DNA of 64,000 nucleotides from JAWKIW01 sp046331175 (GCA_046331175.1 JAXLRI010000006.1:124001-188000), one strand, 5' to 3'; positions 1 to 9,572 are shown, numbered from the stretch's first letter. Notes: generated from the sequence alone by a model not told the origin. A program made the numbers and translations.

Positions 1-2411
1 GTGCCCGCCGGCAGCCCGGCCAGCGAGGGCGACGTCTGCACGAGCGTGCCCAGGTCGTAGAGGCGGCGGGAGGCGAACAGCCGCAGCGAGTAGGCGTCGA
101 CCGCCGGCGGCTCGAGCGCCTCGCCGGGCACGAAGGTGAGCAGCGCCGGGCGGGCGGGGCCGTGGGCCTCGGGCTCGGCGGCGTCCGCCTCGTCGGCGCC
201 CTCGTCGTCTCCCGTCGACGCGGCCGCCTCGACCTCAGCGGGAGGCTCGGCCTCGTCGGCGGGCACCGGCACCACGACGCCGTCGGCCGAGGCCGCTGCG
301 TAGAGGACCTCGGCGGTGAGCCCGTGGTGGGAGGGGGCGACCTGCTCGATCTCGGCCCACAGGTCGTCGGCCGACTCGACCTGGAGGTCGGAGCCGAGGA
401 GGCGGGCCAGCTCGGCGGCGATCATCCAGTCGGCCCGGGCCGTGCCCGGCGCGGTGACCTGCTGGTTCAGGACGGTGACCCGGCCCTCGAGGTTGGTGGT
501 GGTGCCCTCGACCTCGCCGAAGGCGGCGGCGGCCAGCACCACCTCGGCGTGCTGGACCGACTCGGAGACGAAGGTGTCGATCGCGATCACGTGGGCCGCG
601 CCGGCGAGCGCCCGAGCGGCCAGCTGGCGGTCGGGGAAGTCGCCCAGCGGATCGGCGCCGAGCAGGACCAGGGTGTGGATGCGACCGTCGGCGGCGGCCT
701 GCAGGATGCCGGTGGCGTCGAGTCCGGTGGCTGCGGGGACCTGGGGCCACACCTCGCCGTACCAGTCGCGCCCCTCGTCGAGGCGCACGCGGCCGGGCAG
801 CAGGCCCGGCGACAGCCCCATGTCGAGCGCTCCGTGGACGTTGCCCCGGCGCACGGCGGTGAGGAAGCGGACCCCGGGGACGCCGTCGAGCAGGGCGGCG
901 GCCCCGTCGACGACCCAGTCGGCGGCCTCGGCGACGGACTGCCGCCCCAGCACGACGGTGACCGGGCCACCCTGGCCGAGCAGGTTGCGGGCCTGCTCGA
1001 GGGCGACCGGGTCGACGCCGCCGCCGTCGTAGCCCTGCGGGATGCCGTGGAGCAGGGCCCGGACCGCGGCGTGGGACTCGCCCGGCCGGGCGTGCAGGGA
1101 GACGGTGGCGATCGACGAGCAGGCGCCGGGCACCGGGGTGATCTCGATGAGCTTGACGCCGTCCTCGACCACCGCGTGGCGGAGCCGCAGGTACAGCACC
1201 GGCAGCTCCTCCTTGAGGTCGGGCCCGAGCAGCACCACCGTGCCCCCGGGGCGGCAGACGTCGTCGATGGTGGCCTTGGGCAGGCCGAGCACGGCGTCGG
1301 GCGGGAGCCCGTCGGCCAGCTGGGCGTCGACGTGGTCGGTCCCGATGACGCCCTTGGCCAGCTTGGCCCAGGCGTAGGCGGACTCGTTGGTGAGGCGGGC
1401 GCCGCCGAGCACGGCGACGGCGCCTGGCCCGCCGCTGTCGAGGGCCTGCTGGACGAGGCCGGCGGCCCGGACGAGGGCGTCGGACCAGCGGGCCACCTGG
1501 AAGTCGCCAGCGGAGGTCTTGAGCAGCGGATCGCGGAGGCGGTGCTCGCTCGTGTAGGCCTGGAAGTCGAACCGGCCCTTGTCGCACAGCCAGCCCCAGT
1601 TGACCGGATCGCTGTCGACGCCGCTGAAGCGCAGGACCTCGTTGCGGCTCGACTCGATCGCCATCCGGCAGCCCACCGCGCAGGTGGTGCACGTCGACTC
1701 GGTGGCGGCGAGGTCCCACGGCCGGGCCTTGAACCGGTAGGAGCTGGCGGTGAGGGCGCCCACCGGGCAGATCTGCACCGTGTTCCCCGAGAAGTACGAC
1801 GCGAAGGGGTCGTCGGGGAAGGTGTTGACCTCGGTGTTGTTGCCGCGGTGGATGAAGTGGATGAGCGGGTCGCCGGCGACGTCCTTGGCGAACCGCGTGC
1901 AGCGATCGCAGAGGATGCACCGCTCGCGGTCGAGGAAGACCAGGTCGCTGATGGCGATCGGCTTCTCCTTGTGCCGCTTCTCCTCGGTGAAGCGGCTCTC
2001 GCCGGGACCGTAGGCCACCGTCTGGTCCTGCAGGGGGCACTCGCCGCCCTTGTCGCAGACCGGGCAGTCGAGCGGGTGGTTGATGAGGAGGAACTCGAGG
2101 ACGCCGTCCTGGGCCTTCTTCGTCACCTCGGACTCGGTGTCGACGACCATGCCGGGGGTGCACTCGAGCATGCAGGTGGGCTGCAGGGCCGGACCCCGAC
2201 CGGTGTCGACCTCGGCCAGGCACATGCGGCACATGCCGACCGGCTTCATCCGCGGGTGGTAGCAGAAGCGCGGGATGTAGACGCCGTGGCGCTCGGCGGC
2301 GTCGATGATGAGCTCGCCCTCGTCGGCGAGGAGCTCCTTGCCGTTGATGGTGACGGGGACGCCGGGCGGCGCCGTGTCCGGCTCGGTGCCCTCGGTGCTG
2401 GTGTCAGCCAT
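1..2411 (-). CDS. nuoG: NADH-quinone oxidoreductase subunit G (3' end outside window)
   Basis: This is the electron-input subunit of complex I, carrying several Fe-S clusters in the peripheral arm. The N-terminal 2Fe-2S ligands are C50, C61, C64 and C80. They are followed by the NHPLDCPVCDKGGEC cluster motif, a CILCDRC ferredoxin-like pair and a molybdopterin-oxidoreductase-like region beginning near CTTCAVGC. The frame stays open to the window edge, about 803 codons, so the stop is not seen; an acidic Ala/Glu-rich stretch near residues 720-750 is probably a linker. The ATG is fixed by an 8-base overlap with the end of nuoF (ATGGCTGA), which implies translational coupling. nuoH-N would be expected beyond the window edge. 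Confidence 0.96.
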   Translation of the reverse strand, partial: MADTSTEGTEPDTAPPGVPVTINGKELLADEGELIIDAAERHGVYIPRFCYHPRMKPVGMCRMCLAEVDTGRGPALQPTCMLECTPGMVVDTESEVTKKAQDGVLEFLLINHPLDCPVCDKGGECPLQDQTVAYGPGESRFTEEKRHKEKPIAISDLVFLDRERCILCDRCTRFAKDVAGDPLIHFIHRGNNTEVNTFPDDPFASYFSGNTVQICPVGALTASSYRFKARPWDLAATESTCTTCAVGCRMAIESSRNEVLRFSGVDSDPVNWGWLCDKGRFDFQAYTSEHRLRDPLLKTSAGDFQVARWSDALVRAAGLVQQALDSGGPGAVAVLGGARLTNESAYAWAKLAKGVIGTDHVDAQLADGLPPDAVLGLPKATIDDVCRPGGTVVLLGPDLKEELPVLYLRLRHAVVEDGVKLIEITPVPGACSSIATVSLHARPGESHAAVRALLHGIPQGYDGGGVDPVALEQARNLLGQGGPVTVVLGRQSVAEAADWVVDGAAALLDGVPGVRFLTAVRRGNVHGALDMGLSPGLLPGRVRLDEGRDWYGEVWPQVPAATGLDATGILQAAADGRIHTLVLLGADPLGDFPDRQLAARALAGAAHVIAIDTFVSESVQHAEVVLAAAAFGEVEGTTTNLEGRVTVLNQQVTAPGTARADWMIAAELARLLGSDLQVESADDLWAEIEQVAPSHHGLTAEVLYAAASADGVVVPVPADEAEPPAEVEAAASTGDDEGADEADAAEPEAHGPARPALLTFVPGEALEPPAVDAYSLRLFASRRLYDLGTLVQTSPSLAGLPAG

Positions 2412-3774
2412 GGGCACCTGCTTCGGCGCGCACCGGAGCGGCGACGGGCTGGGGAGCAGCCGCCGCGGCACGGGCCTGGACGGCGCGAGCGATGTGCGCC
2501 TCGAACTCGGGCCGGAACCGCGTGATGGCCGACGCGATCGGCGACACGGCCGACGGGCCGAGGGGGCAGATCGTGGTCTGCTTGGGAGGCCAGGCGATGC
2601 CGGGGCTGATGTTGTCGCTGACGTCCATCAGCAGGTCGATGTCGCTCGGCCGGCCATGGCCGTCGAGTATGCGTCGCAGGATCCGCTCCAACCAAGTGGT
2701 GCCCTCGCGGCAGGGCGTGCACTTGCCGCACGACTCGTGGGCGAAGAACCGCACGACCGACAGGCACGCCTTGACCGCGTCGGTCGTGTCGTCCATGACC
2801 ACGATGGCGCCCGAGCCGAGCATCGAGCCCGCCTTGTCGACGGTGACCTTCTCGAGGGGCAGGTCGAGGTGCTCCTCGTAGAACCAGGGTGCCGACGCGC
2901 CGCCGGGGATGAAGGCCTTCAGGGCGCGATCGCCGCGGATCCCGCCGCCGTAGACGGGAGCGGTGATGATGTCGCGGAAGGTGGTGACGCCGTACTCGAC
3001 CTCGTAGACGCCGGGCTTCTTCACGTGACCGGACACCGCGAACATGCGGGTGCCCTTGGACGTCTCGGCACCGAGCTCGGTGAAGGCGGCAGCCCCGTTG
3101 CTGACGATCCACGGCACGTTCGACAACGTCTCGACGTTGTTGACGATGGTCGGCTGCAGGTACAAGCCCTTGGCGGCCGGGAAGAACGGGGGCTTCAGTC
3201 GCGGCATGCCCCGGTTGCCCTCGAGGCTCTCGATGAGGGCGGTCTCCTCGCCGACGATGTACGCACCTGCGCCCCACGCCATGACCACGTCGACGGAGAA
3301 CGTCGACCCCAGGATGTTCCGGCCGATGTAGCCGGCGGCGTAGGCCTCGTTGAGCGCCTGGGCCATGCGCTCCTGGGCGAGGGCCATCTCACCGCGGATG
3401 TAGATGAAGGCCGTGGCCGCCCCGATGGCGTAGCTGGCGAGCAGCACACCCTCGATGAGCTGGTGCGGGTCGCGCTCGAGCAGGAGCCGGTCCTTGTAGG
3501 TGCCGGGCTCGGACTCGTCGCCGTTGACCACGAGGTAGCGGGGCCACACGCCGGGCGGGCAGAAGCCCCACTTGACCCCGGCGGGGAAGCCGGCGCCGCC
3601 CCGGCCGAGCAGGCTGGCAGCCTTGACCTCGTCGCCCACCTGGGTGGGCGACATCGAGCCCAGCGCCTTGCGGAGGGCCTGGTAGCCACCCGTCGCCTCG
3701 TAGCGCGAGAGGGTGTAGGAGTCGTCGAACTCGAACCGGCTGGTGATCAGGTTGGGGGCGTCGGTGATGGTCAC
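2404..3774 (-). CDS. nuoF: NADH-quinone oxidoreductase subunit F
   Basis: This is the NADH- and FMN-binding subunit of complex I (456 aa, normal length). The FMN loop GRGGAGFP lies at residues 57-64. The 4Fe-4S ligands are C349, C352 and C355 (ESCGKCTPCREG) plus C403 (TTICPLG). The C-terminus carries an Ala-rich tail after the conserved core. The chosen start is a GTG that overlaps the nuoE stop by four bases (GTGA); longer readings upstream would run into nuoE. Overlaps on both sides show tight coupling in the nuoE-F-G run. Confidence 0.97.
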   Translation of the reverse strand: MTITDAPNLITSRFEFDDSYTLSRYEATGGYQALRKALGSMSPTQVGDEVKAASLLGRGGAGFPAGVKWGFCPPGVWPRYLVVNGDESEPGTYKDRLLLERDPHQLIEGVLLASYAIGAATAFIYIRGEMALAQERMAQALNEAYAAGYIGRNILGSTFSVDVVMAWGAGAYIVGEETALIESLEGNRGMPRLKPPFFPAAKGLYLQPTIVNNVETLSNVPWIVSNGAAAFTELGAETSKGTRMFAVSGHVKKPGVYEVEYGVTTFRDIITAPVYGGGIRGDRALKAFIPGGASAPWFYEEHLDLPLEKVTVDKAGSMLGSGAIVVMDDTTDAVKACLSVVRFFAHESCGKCTPCREGTTWLERILRRILDGHGRPSDIDLLMDVSDNISPGIAWPPKQTTICPLGPSAVSPIASAITRFRPEFEAHIARAVQARAAAAAPQPVAAPVRAEAGAHG

Positions 3775-4412
3775 GAGGCCGAGCCTCCGTCGTCGGCGGC
3801 GGGCGCGTCGTTGGCGTGCATCCACACCGGCTCGGCCCCGGCGTCCTCGGGAGCGACGATGCCGGCGCGCCGATCGTCGGGGATGCGCTGGCGCACCCGG
3901 GCGAGGGTCCCGTGCGGCGGCACCGTGGTGTCGAGCCGGCCGCTGCGCAGGTCGTCGAGGAGGCCGTCGAACCCCTCGGCGGTCACGTTGTCGAAGTAGC
4001 GGTAGTTGACCTGGAGGCACGGGGCGTTGGTGCAGTCGGCGATGCACTCGACCTCTTCGAGGGTGAAGAGGCCGTCCTCGGTGGTGTTGCCGACGTGGAC
4101 CCCCAGGGCCCGCTCGGCGTGGTGGAGCAGGTCCTCGGCCCCGCACAGCATGCAGGCGATGTTCGTGCAGACGTTCACCAGGTAGCGGCCGACCGGCTCG
4201 AACTTGAACATCTCGTAGAAGGACGCGGTGCCGTAGACCTCGGCCGGGGTGACCTCGACCAGCTCGGCGATGTGGGCCATGGCATCGGTGGTGACGTAGC
4301 CGTCCTGCTCCTGGGCGAGGTGCAGCAACGGGATCAACGCCGACTTGGGGCGCGGGTAGCGGGCGATGATCTCGCGCGCCGTCTCGAGGTTGGCGGGGCT
4401 GAGCCGGGCCAT
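3771..4412 (-). CDS. nuoE: NADH-quinone oxidoreductase subunit E
   Basis: This is the thioredoxin-like 2Fe-2S subunit of the complex I NADH module (213 aa). The cluster ligands are C82 and C87 (C-x4-C) and C123 and C127 (C-x3-C), the standard NuoE pattern. The start MARLSPANLE gives the usual N-terminal helical domain; a longer frame to 4514 would overlap nuoD and is rejected. The C-terminal 40 residues, rich in Asp, Ala and Pro, extend past the family core. nuoD ends 31 bases upstream. Confidence 0.96.
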   Translation of the reverse strand: MARLSPANLETAREIIARYPRPKSALIPLLHLAQEQDGYVTTDAMAHIAELVEVTPAEVYGTASFYEMFKFEPVGRYLVNVCTNIACMLCGAEDLLHHAERALGVHVGNTTEDGLFTLEEVECIADCTNAPCLQVNYRYFDNVTAEGFDGLLDDLRSGRLDTTVPPHGTLARVRQRIPDDRRAGIVAPEDAGAEPVWMHANDAPAADDGGSAS

Positions 4413-4443
4413 CAGCGACGACCTCCGCGGCGGGGCGATCCGG

Positions 4444-5820
4444 TCATCGGTCGACCTCGCCCATGATGGGGTCGACCGACGAGATGACGGCGACGCCGTC
4501 GGCGATGAACCCACCGCGCATCATGTGCGGCAGCGACTGCAGGTTGATGAAGCTGGGGCCACGGATGTGCATGCGGTAGGGGTGGGCGCTGCCGTCGGAC
4601 ACGATGTAGCACCCGAGCTCGCCCCGGGGCGACTCGACGGCGCAGTACACCTCGCCCTCGGGGACCTTGAAGCCCTCGGTGAAGATCTTGAAGTGGTGGA
4701 TCAGGGCCTCCATCGACTCGTCGATGCGGCCTCGGGGTGGCGGCGTGACCTTGCGATCCTGGATGCGGTAGTCGCCCTTGGGCATCTTCTCGAGGATCTG
4801 GTGGACGATCCGCATCGACTCGCGGACCTCGTTCAGCCGGATGGCGTAGCGATCGAAGCTGTCGCCGTAGGAGCCGACCACCACGTCGAAGTCGACCTCG
4901 TCGTAGGCCAGGTAGGGCTGGTCGCGTCGCAGGTCCCACGCGAAGCCCGTGGACCGCAGGATGGGCCCGGTGACCGAGAGGGCGATGCACTCCTCGGCGG
5001 TGATGACGCCGACGCCCTGCAGCCGCTCTCGCCAGATGGGCTGGCCGGTCATCAAGGTGTCGTACTCGTCGAGCCGGGGCGGGATGAGGTCGAGCAGGCG
5101 CAAGACGTCGCTGCGCCAGCCATCGGGGAGGTCGGCGGCGACCCCGCCGGGCCGGATGTAGTTGTGGTTCATCCGGACGCCGGTGACCTTCTGGAAGAAG
5201 CGGAGCACCTCTTCGCGCTCGCGCCACCCGTAGAGCATCATCGACACGGCGCCCAGGTCCATGCCGTTGGTGGCGAGGAACATCAGGTGGGAGGCCATGC
5301 GGTTCAGCTCGCACATGAGCATGCGGATCCACACGGCGCGGGGCGGCACCTCGATGCCGAGGAGGGTCTCGACCGCGGTGGAGAAGACCAGCTCGCTGAA
5401 CAGCGGCGAGAGGTAGTCCATGCGGGTGACGTTCGTGCAGCCCTGGAGGTAGGAGAGCTCCTCACCCATCCACTCCATGCCGGTGTGCAGGTAGCCGATC
5501 ACCGGCTTGGTCCGCAGCACGGTCTCGCCGTCGAGCTCGAGCATGAGGCGCAGCACGCCGTGGGTGCTGGGGTGCTGCGGTCCCATGTTCATGATCATCG
5601 TCTGGTCGTCGGGATCGGCGTTCACCTCGGCGACCTGGGCCTCGGCCTCGGACATGCGCAGCACGCCACCCAGCTCGCGCAGGCGCTCGGCGGCCGACAC
5701 CAGGTCGGCCGAGGTGAGCTCCTGGCGGCCCTCGGACGTGCGGGCGACGCCGTCGGGATCGACGTCGGTGGCGTCGGTGACGGGATCGGCGGTGGGCACG
5801 GAGGGTTCGGTGGTGGTCAT
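4444..5820 (-). CDS. nuoD: NADH-quinone oxidoreductase subunit D
   Basis: This is the 49-kDa-type subunit that forms the quinone site with NuoB (458 aa). The conserved GPQHPSTHGVLR motif follows a roughly 75-residue N-terminal extension, longer than usual and containing EVNADPDDQTM just before the core. The family's ESPRGELG motif and the C-terminal DPIMGEVDR end are present. The ATG at MTTTEPSV is chosen because earlier codons overlap nuoC; the gap to nuoC is 10 bases. The order C-D-E matches canonical nuo operons, with nuoC and nuoD unfused. Confidence 0.96.
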   Translation of the reverse strand: MTTTEPSVPTADPVTDATDVDPDGVARTSEGRQELTSADLVSAAERLRELGGVLRMSEAEAQVAEVNADPDDQTMIMNMGPQHPSTHGVLRLMLELDGETVLRTKPVIGYLHTGMEWMGEELSYLQGCTNVTRMDYLSPLFSELVFSTAVETLLGIEVPPRAVWIRMLMCELNRMASHLMFLATNGMDLGAVSMMLYGWREREEVLRFFQKVTGVRMNHNYIRPGGVAADLPDGWRSDVLRLLDLIPPRLDEYDTLMTGQPIWRERLQGVGVITAEECIALSVTGPILRSTGFAWDLRRDQPYLAYDEVDFDVVVGSYGDSFDRYAIRLNEVRESMRIVHQILEKMPKGDYRIQDRKVTPPPRGRIDESMEALIHHFKIFTEGFKVPEGEVYCAVESPRGELGCYIVSDGSAHPYRMHIRGPSFINLQSLPHMMRGGFIADGVAVISSVDPIMGEVDR

Positions 5821-5830
5821 GGTCGAGGCC

Positions 5831-6364
5831 TCAGCGGGCGGTGGGCGAGCCCTTGAACTGCACGGGGATGCGCCCGGACGCGTAGTCCTTGCGGAGGGGG
5901 TGACCGACCCAGTCCTCGGGCATGAGGATCCGGGTGAGGTCGGGGTGGCCCTCGAACTCGATGCCGAACATGTCGAAGACCTCGCGCTCGAGCGCATCGG
6001 ACCCGGGGTAGAGCTCGAACAGGCTGGGCACCGTCGCCGCCGACTCGGGCACCTGGACGCGGATCCGGACCCGTTCGGTGGGATCGAACCGCAGGAGCCC
6101 GACGACCAGCTCGAAGCGCTCGGCCGCGAGGTCGGCGGGGACGTCGCGGACCGCCTCGTAGGTCAGGTAGTCGGCGGCGGTCAGGTCGGCGCACATCAGG
6201 AAGCCCTCGTCGTGCAGGGCCTTGACCAGCTTCAGGTAGCCGGCGACGTCGGTGTGCAGGACCTGCTGGCCCCGCGACCACGTGACCGGAGCGCCGTGGC
6301 GCAGCTCGGGCTCGGGGGCGGCGGCCGGGGCCTCGCCGTCGGCGACCGGCTCGGTGGCGGACAC
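5831..6364 (-). CDS. nuoC: NADH-quinone oxidoreductase subunit C
   Basis: This is the 30-kDa-type subunit of the complex I connecting module (177 aa). The signature region EREVFDMFGIEFEGHPDL followed by MPEDWVGHPLRKDY is the standard NuoC motif. The start is a GTG two bases after the nuoB stop, with GGAGGCG just upstream inside the nuoB end as ribosome binding site. The N-terminal 25 residues are a low-complexity Ala/Glu/Pro leader. Confidence 0.95.
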   Translation of the reverse strand: MSATEPVADGEAPAAAPEPELRHGAPVTWSRGQQVLHTDVAGYLKLVKALHDEGFLMCADLTAADYLTYEAVRDVPADLAAERFELVVGLLRFDPTERVRIRVQVPESAATVPSLFELYPGSDALEREVFDMFGIEFEGHPDLTRILMPEDWVGHPLRKDYASGRIPVQFKGSPTAR

Positions 6365-6366
6365 GA

Positions 6367-6942
6367 TCAGCGCCTCCCGATGAGGAGGCCGGAGTCGGTC
6401 TGCCCGTCGCGCTGCTCGATCACGAGCCCGGCGCCTTCACCGGCCTTGCGGCGCTTGGTGAGCTCTCCGGTCTTGATGTGCTCGTGGAGGGTGAGGATGG
6501 CGTGCATCAGCGTCTCCGGACCGGGCGGGCACCCGGGCGCGTAGACGTCGACGGGGACGATCTGGTCGACGCCCTGCACGATGGCGTAGTTGTTGAACAT
6601 GCCGCCGCTGGAGGCGCACACGCCCATGCTGATGACCCACTTGGGCTCGACCATCTGGTCGTAGATCTGGCGGAGCACCGGCGCCATCTTCTGGCTGACC
6701 CGGCCGGCGACGATCATGAGGTCGGCCTGGCGGGGCGAGGCCCGGAAGACCTCCATGCCGAAGCGGGCGAGGTCGTAGTGCGCGGCACCGGTGCCCATCA
6801 TCTCGATGGCGCAGCACGCCAGGCCGAAGGTGGCCGGGAAGCAGCTCTGGTACCGCGCCCACTTGACCAGGCCCTCGAGGGTCCCGGTCAACAGGTTGTG
6901 GTTCAGCCCCGCCAGGCCCTCGTGGACGTCGCCGCTGGCCAT
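6367..6942 (-). CDS. nuoB: NADH-quinone oxidoreductase subunit B
   Basis: NuoB holds the terminal N2 4Fe-4S cluster next to quinone (191 aa). The ligands visible are the adjacent C43 and C44 (LACCAIEMM), C109 (SMGVCASSGG) and C138 (APGCPPGPE). The ATG overlaps the nuoA stop by one base (TGATG), so nuoA and nuoB are probably translationally coupled. The C-terminal tail after HIKTGELTKRR is variable, as in other actinobacterial NuoB proteins. Confidence 0.97.
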   Translation of the reverse strand: MASGDVHEGLAGLNHNLLTGTLEGLVKWARYQSCFPATFGLACCAIEMMGTGAAHYDLARFGMEVFRASPRQADLMIVAGRVSQKMAPVLRQIYDQMVEPKWVISMGVCASSGGMFNNYAIVQGVDQIVPVDVYAPGCPPGPETLMHAILTLHEHIKTGELTKRRKAGEGAGLVIEQRDGQTDSGLLIGRR

Positions 6943-7412
6943 CAGGCGGCCTCCTCGGCGGGCGCCGCCGTCGGTCGGCCCTCGAGGCCCACCCGCCGGA
7001 TGGTGGTGCGCGTGGTGCGCTCGGTCGACACCGCCGGCTGCTCGCGCTGGTCGGTGCGCGGGCCCCACTCGAGGGCGCCCCGACCGATCAGGTAGACGAA
7101 GGACTCGAAGACGCAGAGCGCGAAGATCAGCACCGCGGCGAACCCGAACCACCCGACCTCGCGGAACACGGTGGCGAACGGGAAGAAGAAGATGATCTCG
7201 ATGTCGAAGACGATGAAGATCATCGCGATGAGGAAGAACTTGACCGGGAAGCGCTCCGGAGGCTGACGACCGGGGACGATGCCGCACTCGTAGGGAGCGG
7301 ACTTGGCCCGGGTCGGCCGCTGGGGCGCGAGGAACCGCGAAGCGAGCAGGCTCAGGATGCCGAAGACGCCGGCGAGGACCAGCAGCACGAGGATCGGCAG
7401 GTACTGAGCCAC
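6942..7412 (-). CDS. nuoA: NADH-quinone oxidoreductase subunit A
   Basis: This is a membrane subunit of complex I (156 aa). There are three hydrophobic helices: residues about 5-28, 58-82 and 88-110. The conserved APYECGIVP loop with its Cys lies between the first two, and FLIAMIFIVFDIE is the family motif. The C-terminal roughly 45 residues are a hydrophilic extension beyond the usual NuoA end. The start follows the preceding gene's stop by only four bases, so the nuo genes have no separate promoter space here and appear to be co-transcribed with the cytochrome genes. Confidence 0.95.
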   Translation of the reverse strand: MAQYLPILVLLVLAGVFGILSLLASRFLAPQRPTRAKSAPYECGIVPGRQPPERFPVKFFLIAMIFIVFDIEIIFFFPFATVFREVGWFGFAAVLIFALCVFESFVYLIGRGALEWGPRTDQREQPAVSTERTTRTTIRRVGLEGRPTAAPAEEAA

Positions 7413-7416
7413 GTCG

Positions 7417-8421
7417 TCACGCCCCGGCCTTGTCGGGGAGCATGCCGCGGTTCTTCCAGGCCGTCTTGTCCCGGAAGTGCAGCAGCATGCAGAAGAAGGC
7501 GAACAGGCTGGAGGCGATCACGAAGAACACGAACGGCTTGAGCCGGACGTTGCCCTGGTCGCGGATGAGGATGACCGACACGACGGGCGAGGTGGGATCG
7601 ACCCGGGGCGTGGGTGGGGGCTCGCCCGGACCAGCCGTCTGGGGCTCGACCGCCTGCACCTGGACCACCGCGTAGTTCGGTGGGTGGATGACCCGGAAGG
7701 TCTTGAGGATGCGGGACTTCAGGCGGCACAGGGCGTCCGACGGGATGAAGCCCTGCGGATCCGTCTCGGAGTCGGGGCAGTCGTCCTCCCGGGTGGGGTT
7801 GCCACCCTTCTGGAAGGCGCTGAGCTTCTTGTACTCGGTGGCGTCCTTGAAGAAGCCCGAGCTGACGAGCGCGGTGTCGGCCGCGGTCTGGGCCTCACCG
7901 GCCTCCGAGGTCGACAGCACCTTCCAGCCCCCGTTGGCGTCGCGGCCGGGCACCAGGGCCCGGCCGACGACCTGCGTGCCGTCGGGCAGCGTGGCGGTCG
8001 CGCCAGCGATGTCGGACAGCGACGGGGTCTTCGGCACCTGCGTGGCCAACTCGGGGTGCTCCTCGAGGATCTTGGTGGCGTCGGGGAGGTCGGAGGGCTT
8101 CAACAGCGAGTTGAACTCCGCCGTCTTGGCCACCTCCTGGCCGTCGACGAAGATCTCGACGGGCACCCACTTCGGCTCGTTGCCACCGCGGGGGCCGATG
8201 CCCGGGGGCTGGATCCACCACAGCAGGGTGAGGATCGTCATCCAGCCGGCCAGGCCGGCCAGCGACAGGAGCATGCCGAGTCGGGCGCCGGTGTTGCTGG
8301 CGAGGAGCAGCCACACCGACCCCATCAGGACGACGACGCCGGTGAGCACGGAGAGGATGCCGCGGATGGCGGGATCCCACCCGAGGCCGGCGATGATGTG
8401 CAGGGTCTGCATGGCGATCAC
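7417..8421 (-). CDS. Unknown membrane protein inside the respiratory operon
   Basis: The family is not recognised. The protein (334 aa from GTG 8421, or 331 aa from ATG 8412) has two N-terminal membrane helices (about 20-40 and 48-70), a roughly 220-residue hydrophilic domain, and one C-terminal helix near 300-320. The hydrophilic domain has two Cys (DDCPDS and DALCRLK), no haem motif and a Pro-rich stretch. The GTG overlaps the upstream cytochrome c stop by four bases, favouring that start. Its position between a di-haem cytochrome c and nuoA suggests an accessory or structural subunit of the quinol-cytochrome c complex; this is inference from context only. Confidence 0.8.
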   Translation of the reverse strand: MIAMQTLHIIAGLGWDPAIRGILSVLTGVVVLMGSVWLLLASNTGARLGMLLSLAGLAGWMTILTLLWWIQPPGIGPRGGNEPKWVPVEIFVDGQEVAKTAEFNSLLKPSDLPDATKILEEHPELATQVPKTPSLSDIAGATATLPDGTQVVGRALVPGRDANGGWKVLSTSEAGEAQTAADTALVSSGFFKDATEYKKLSAFQKGGNPTREDDCPDSETDPQGFIPSDALCRLKSRILKTFRVIHPPNYAVVQVQAVEPQTAGPGEPPPTPRVDPTSPVVSVILIRDQGNVRLKPFVFFVIASSLFAFFCMLLHFRDKTAWKNRGMLPDKAGA

Positions 8422-9572
8422 AGGCCTCGCTCGTACTCGACGATCGCGTTGATCTGGGCGGTGGTGTACATCGTCTGGGATGGCTGCAGGCCGTAGTCGG
8501 GCAGGTTGGGGGCCGGTGCCTCGGCGTTGGGGTTGATGCCGAAGGCCGGCATGCGCCCCGACGACAGGCCGTTGCGGCCGTACTTGGTCCCGATCTTGGG
8601 TCCCTTGGCCACGAAGTCGACCTGGGACTCGAAGGTCTCGAACTGCCGCAGCTCGCTGCCGTCCCGGAGGTTCGGGCCCATGGCACCGCCGCCGGGCAGC
8701 TCGGCCTTGCCGTACGACCACCCCTTGGTGTGGCAGCGACCGCAGGCGTACGCGCCACCCGAGAAGCCGTCGTAGTACCCCAGGTTGAACAGGGCCTCAC
8801 CGAGGGTGTTCCAGCTGTGGTCCTTGTTCGGGCTGCCCGGATCGACGGCGGTGCACTTCGGGTTGGTGCCCTTGTACGACCCGTCGTCGTTCTTCTCCGG
8901 CGCACAGACCTTGTCGATCTCCTTGGCCAGCTCGGCCGAGGACTCGGGGGCCGGCAGCTGGATCGACTGCAGGTAGTCGATCACGTTGTCGAGCTGCTGG
9001 GTGGTGAGGGGGCCACCGCCCTGGGCGCCCCAGGCCGGCATCGGGCTGTACGGGCGGCCGTACTGGAGGATGAACAGCACCTGGTCGCGGCTGTAGCGGT
9101 ACAAGACGTTGTTGAGCGCCGGAGCCTGCCACTTGACCGAGGCCACGAAGTCGCCGTTGTCGTTGAGGATCGAGTAGTCCTTCGCACCGCCGACGCCCTT
9201 GGGGCCGTGGCAGTCGACGCACTTGGCCCCGACGTTGTAGATGTTCTCGCCGCGGGTGATGAACTCCTCCTGCCAGCCCTTCACCGCGCCCTCCTGGCGG
9301 GCCGGCTCGTAGAGCCAGTACACCGGCAGGGCCACCGCGATGAAGGCGAGCAGCAGGAGCCCGAACAGCAGCGTGCGATCGAGGCGCTTGGTCTCGAGCT
9401 CGTCGTCGTCGAGGTAGGGGCGACGGTTGGCGGCCAGCTCGATCTCGGAGCCGATCTCGGGCCGGGCCTTGCGGATGTTGAGGAAGATGCCGATCAGGAA
9501 CGCGATCAGCACGACGATCGCGATGGTCCACCCGATGCCGGACTGGACGTCGGCGAGCACGGCGATGCCCAT
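8418..9572 (-). CDS. Membrane-anchored di-haem cytochrome c
   Basis: The protein (384 aa) should carry electrons out of the Rieske/cytochrome b complex. It has two N-terminal membrane helices (about 14-32 and 67-86), then two cytochrome c domains. Haem motifs are C118-V-D-C121-H122 and C277-G-R-C280-H281, with likely Met ligands in MPAW (M178) and MPAFG in the second domain. Actinobacterial QcrC is also di-haem but is usually anchored at its C-terminus, so the topology differs. It overlaps the Rieske stop by one base (TGATG). An insertion with Cys (KVCAPEKNDD, NPKCTAV) lies between the domains and may form a disulfide. Confidence 0.92.
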   Translation of the reverse strand: MGIAVLADVQSGIGWTIAIVVLIAFLIGIFLNIRKARPEIGSEIELAANRRPYLDDDELETKRLDRTLLFGLLLLAFIAVALPVYWLYEPARQEGAVKGWQEEFITRGENIYNVGAKCVDCHGPKGVGGAKDYSILNDNGDFVASVKWQAPALNNVLYRYSRDQVLFILQYGRPYSPMPAWGAQGGGPLTTQQLDNVIDYLQSIQLPAPESSAELAKEIDKVCAPEKNDDGSYKGTNPKCTAVDPGSPNKDHSWNTLGEALFNLGYYDGFSGGAYACGRCHTKGWSYGKAELPGGGAMGPNLRDGSELRQFETFESQVDFVAKGPKIGTKYGRNGLSSGRMPAFGINPNAEAPAPNLPDYGLQPSQTMYTTAQINAIVEYERGL

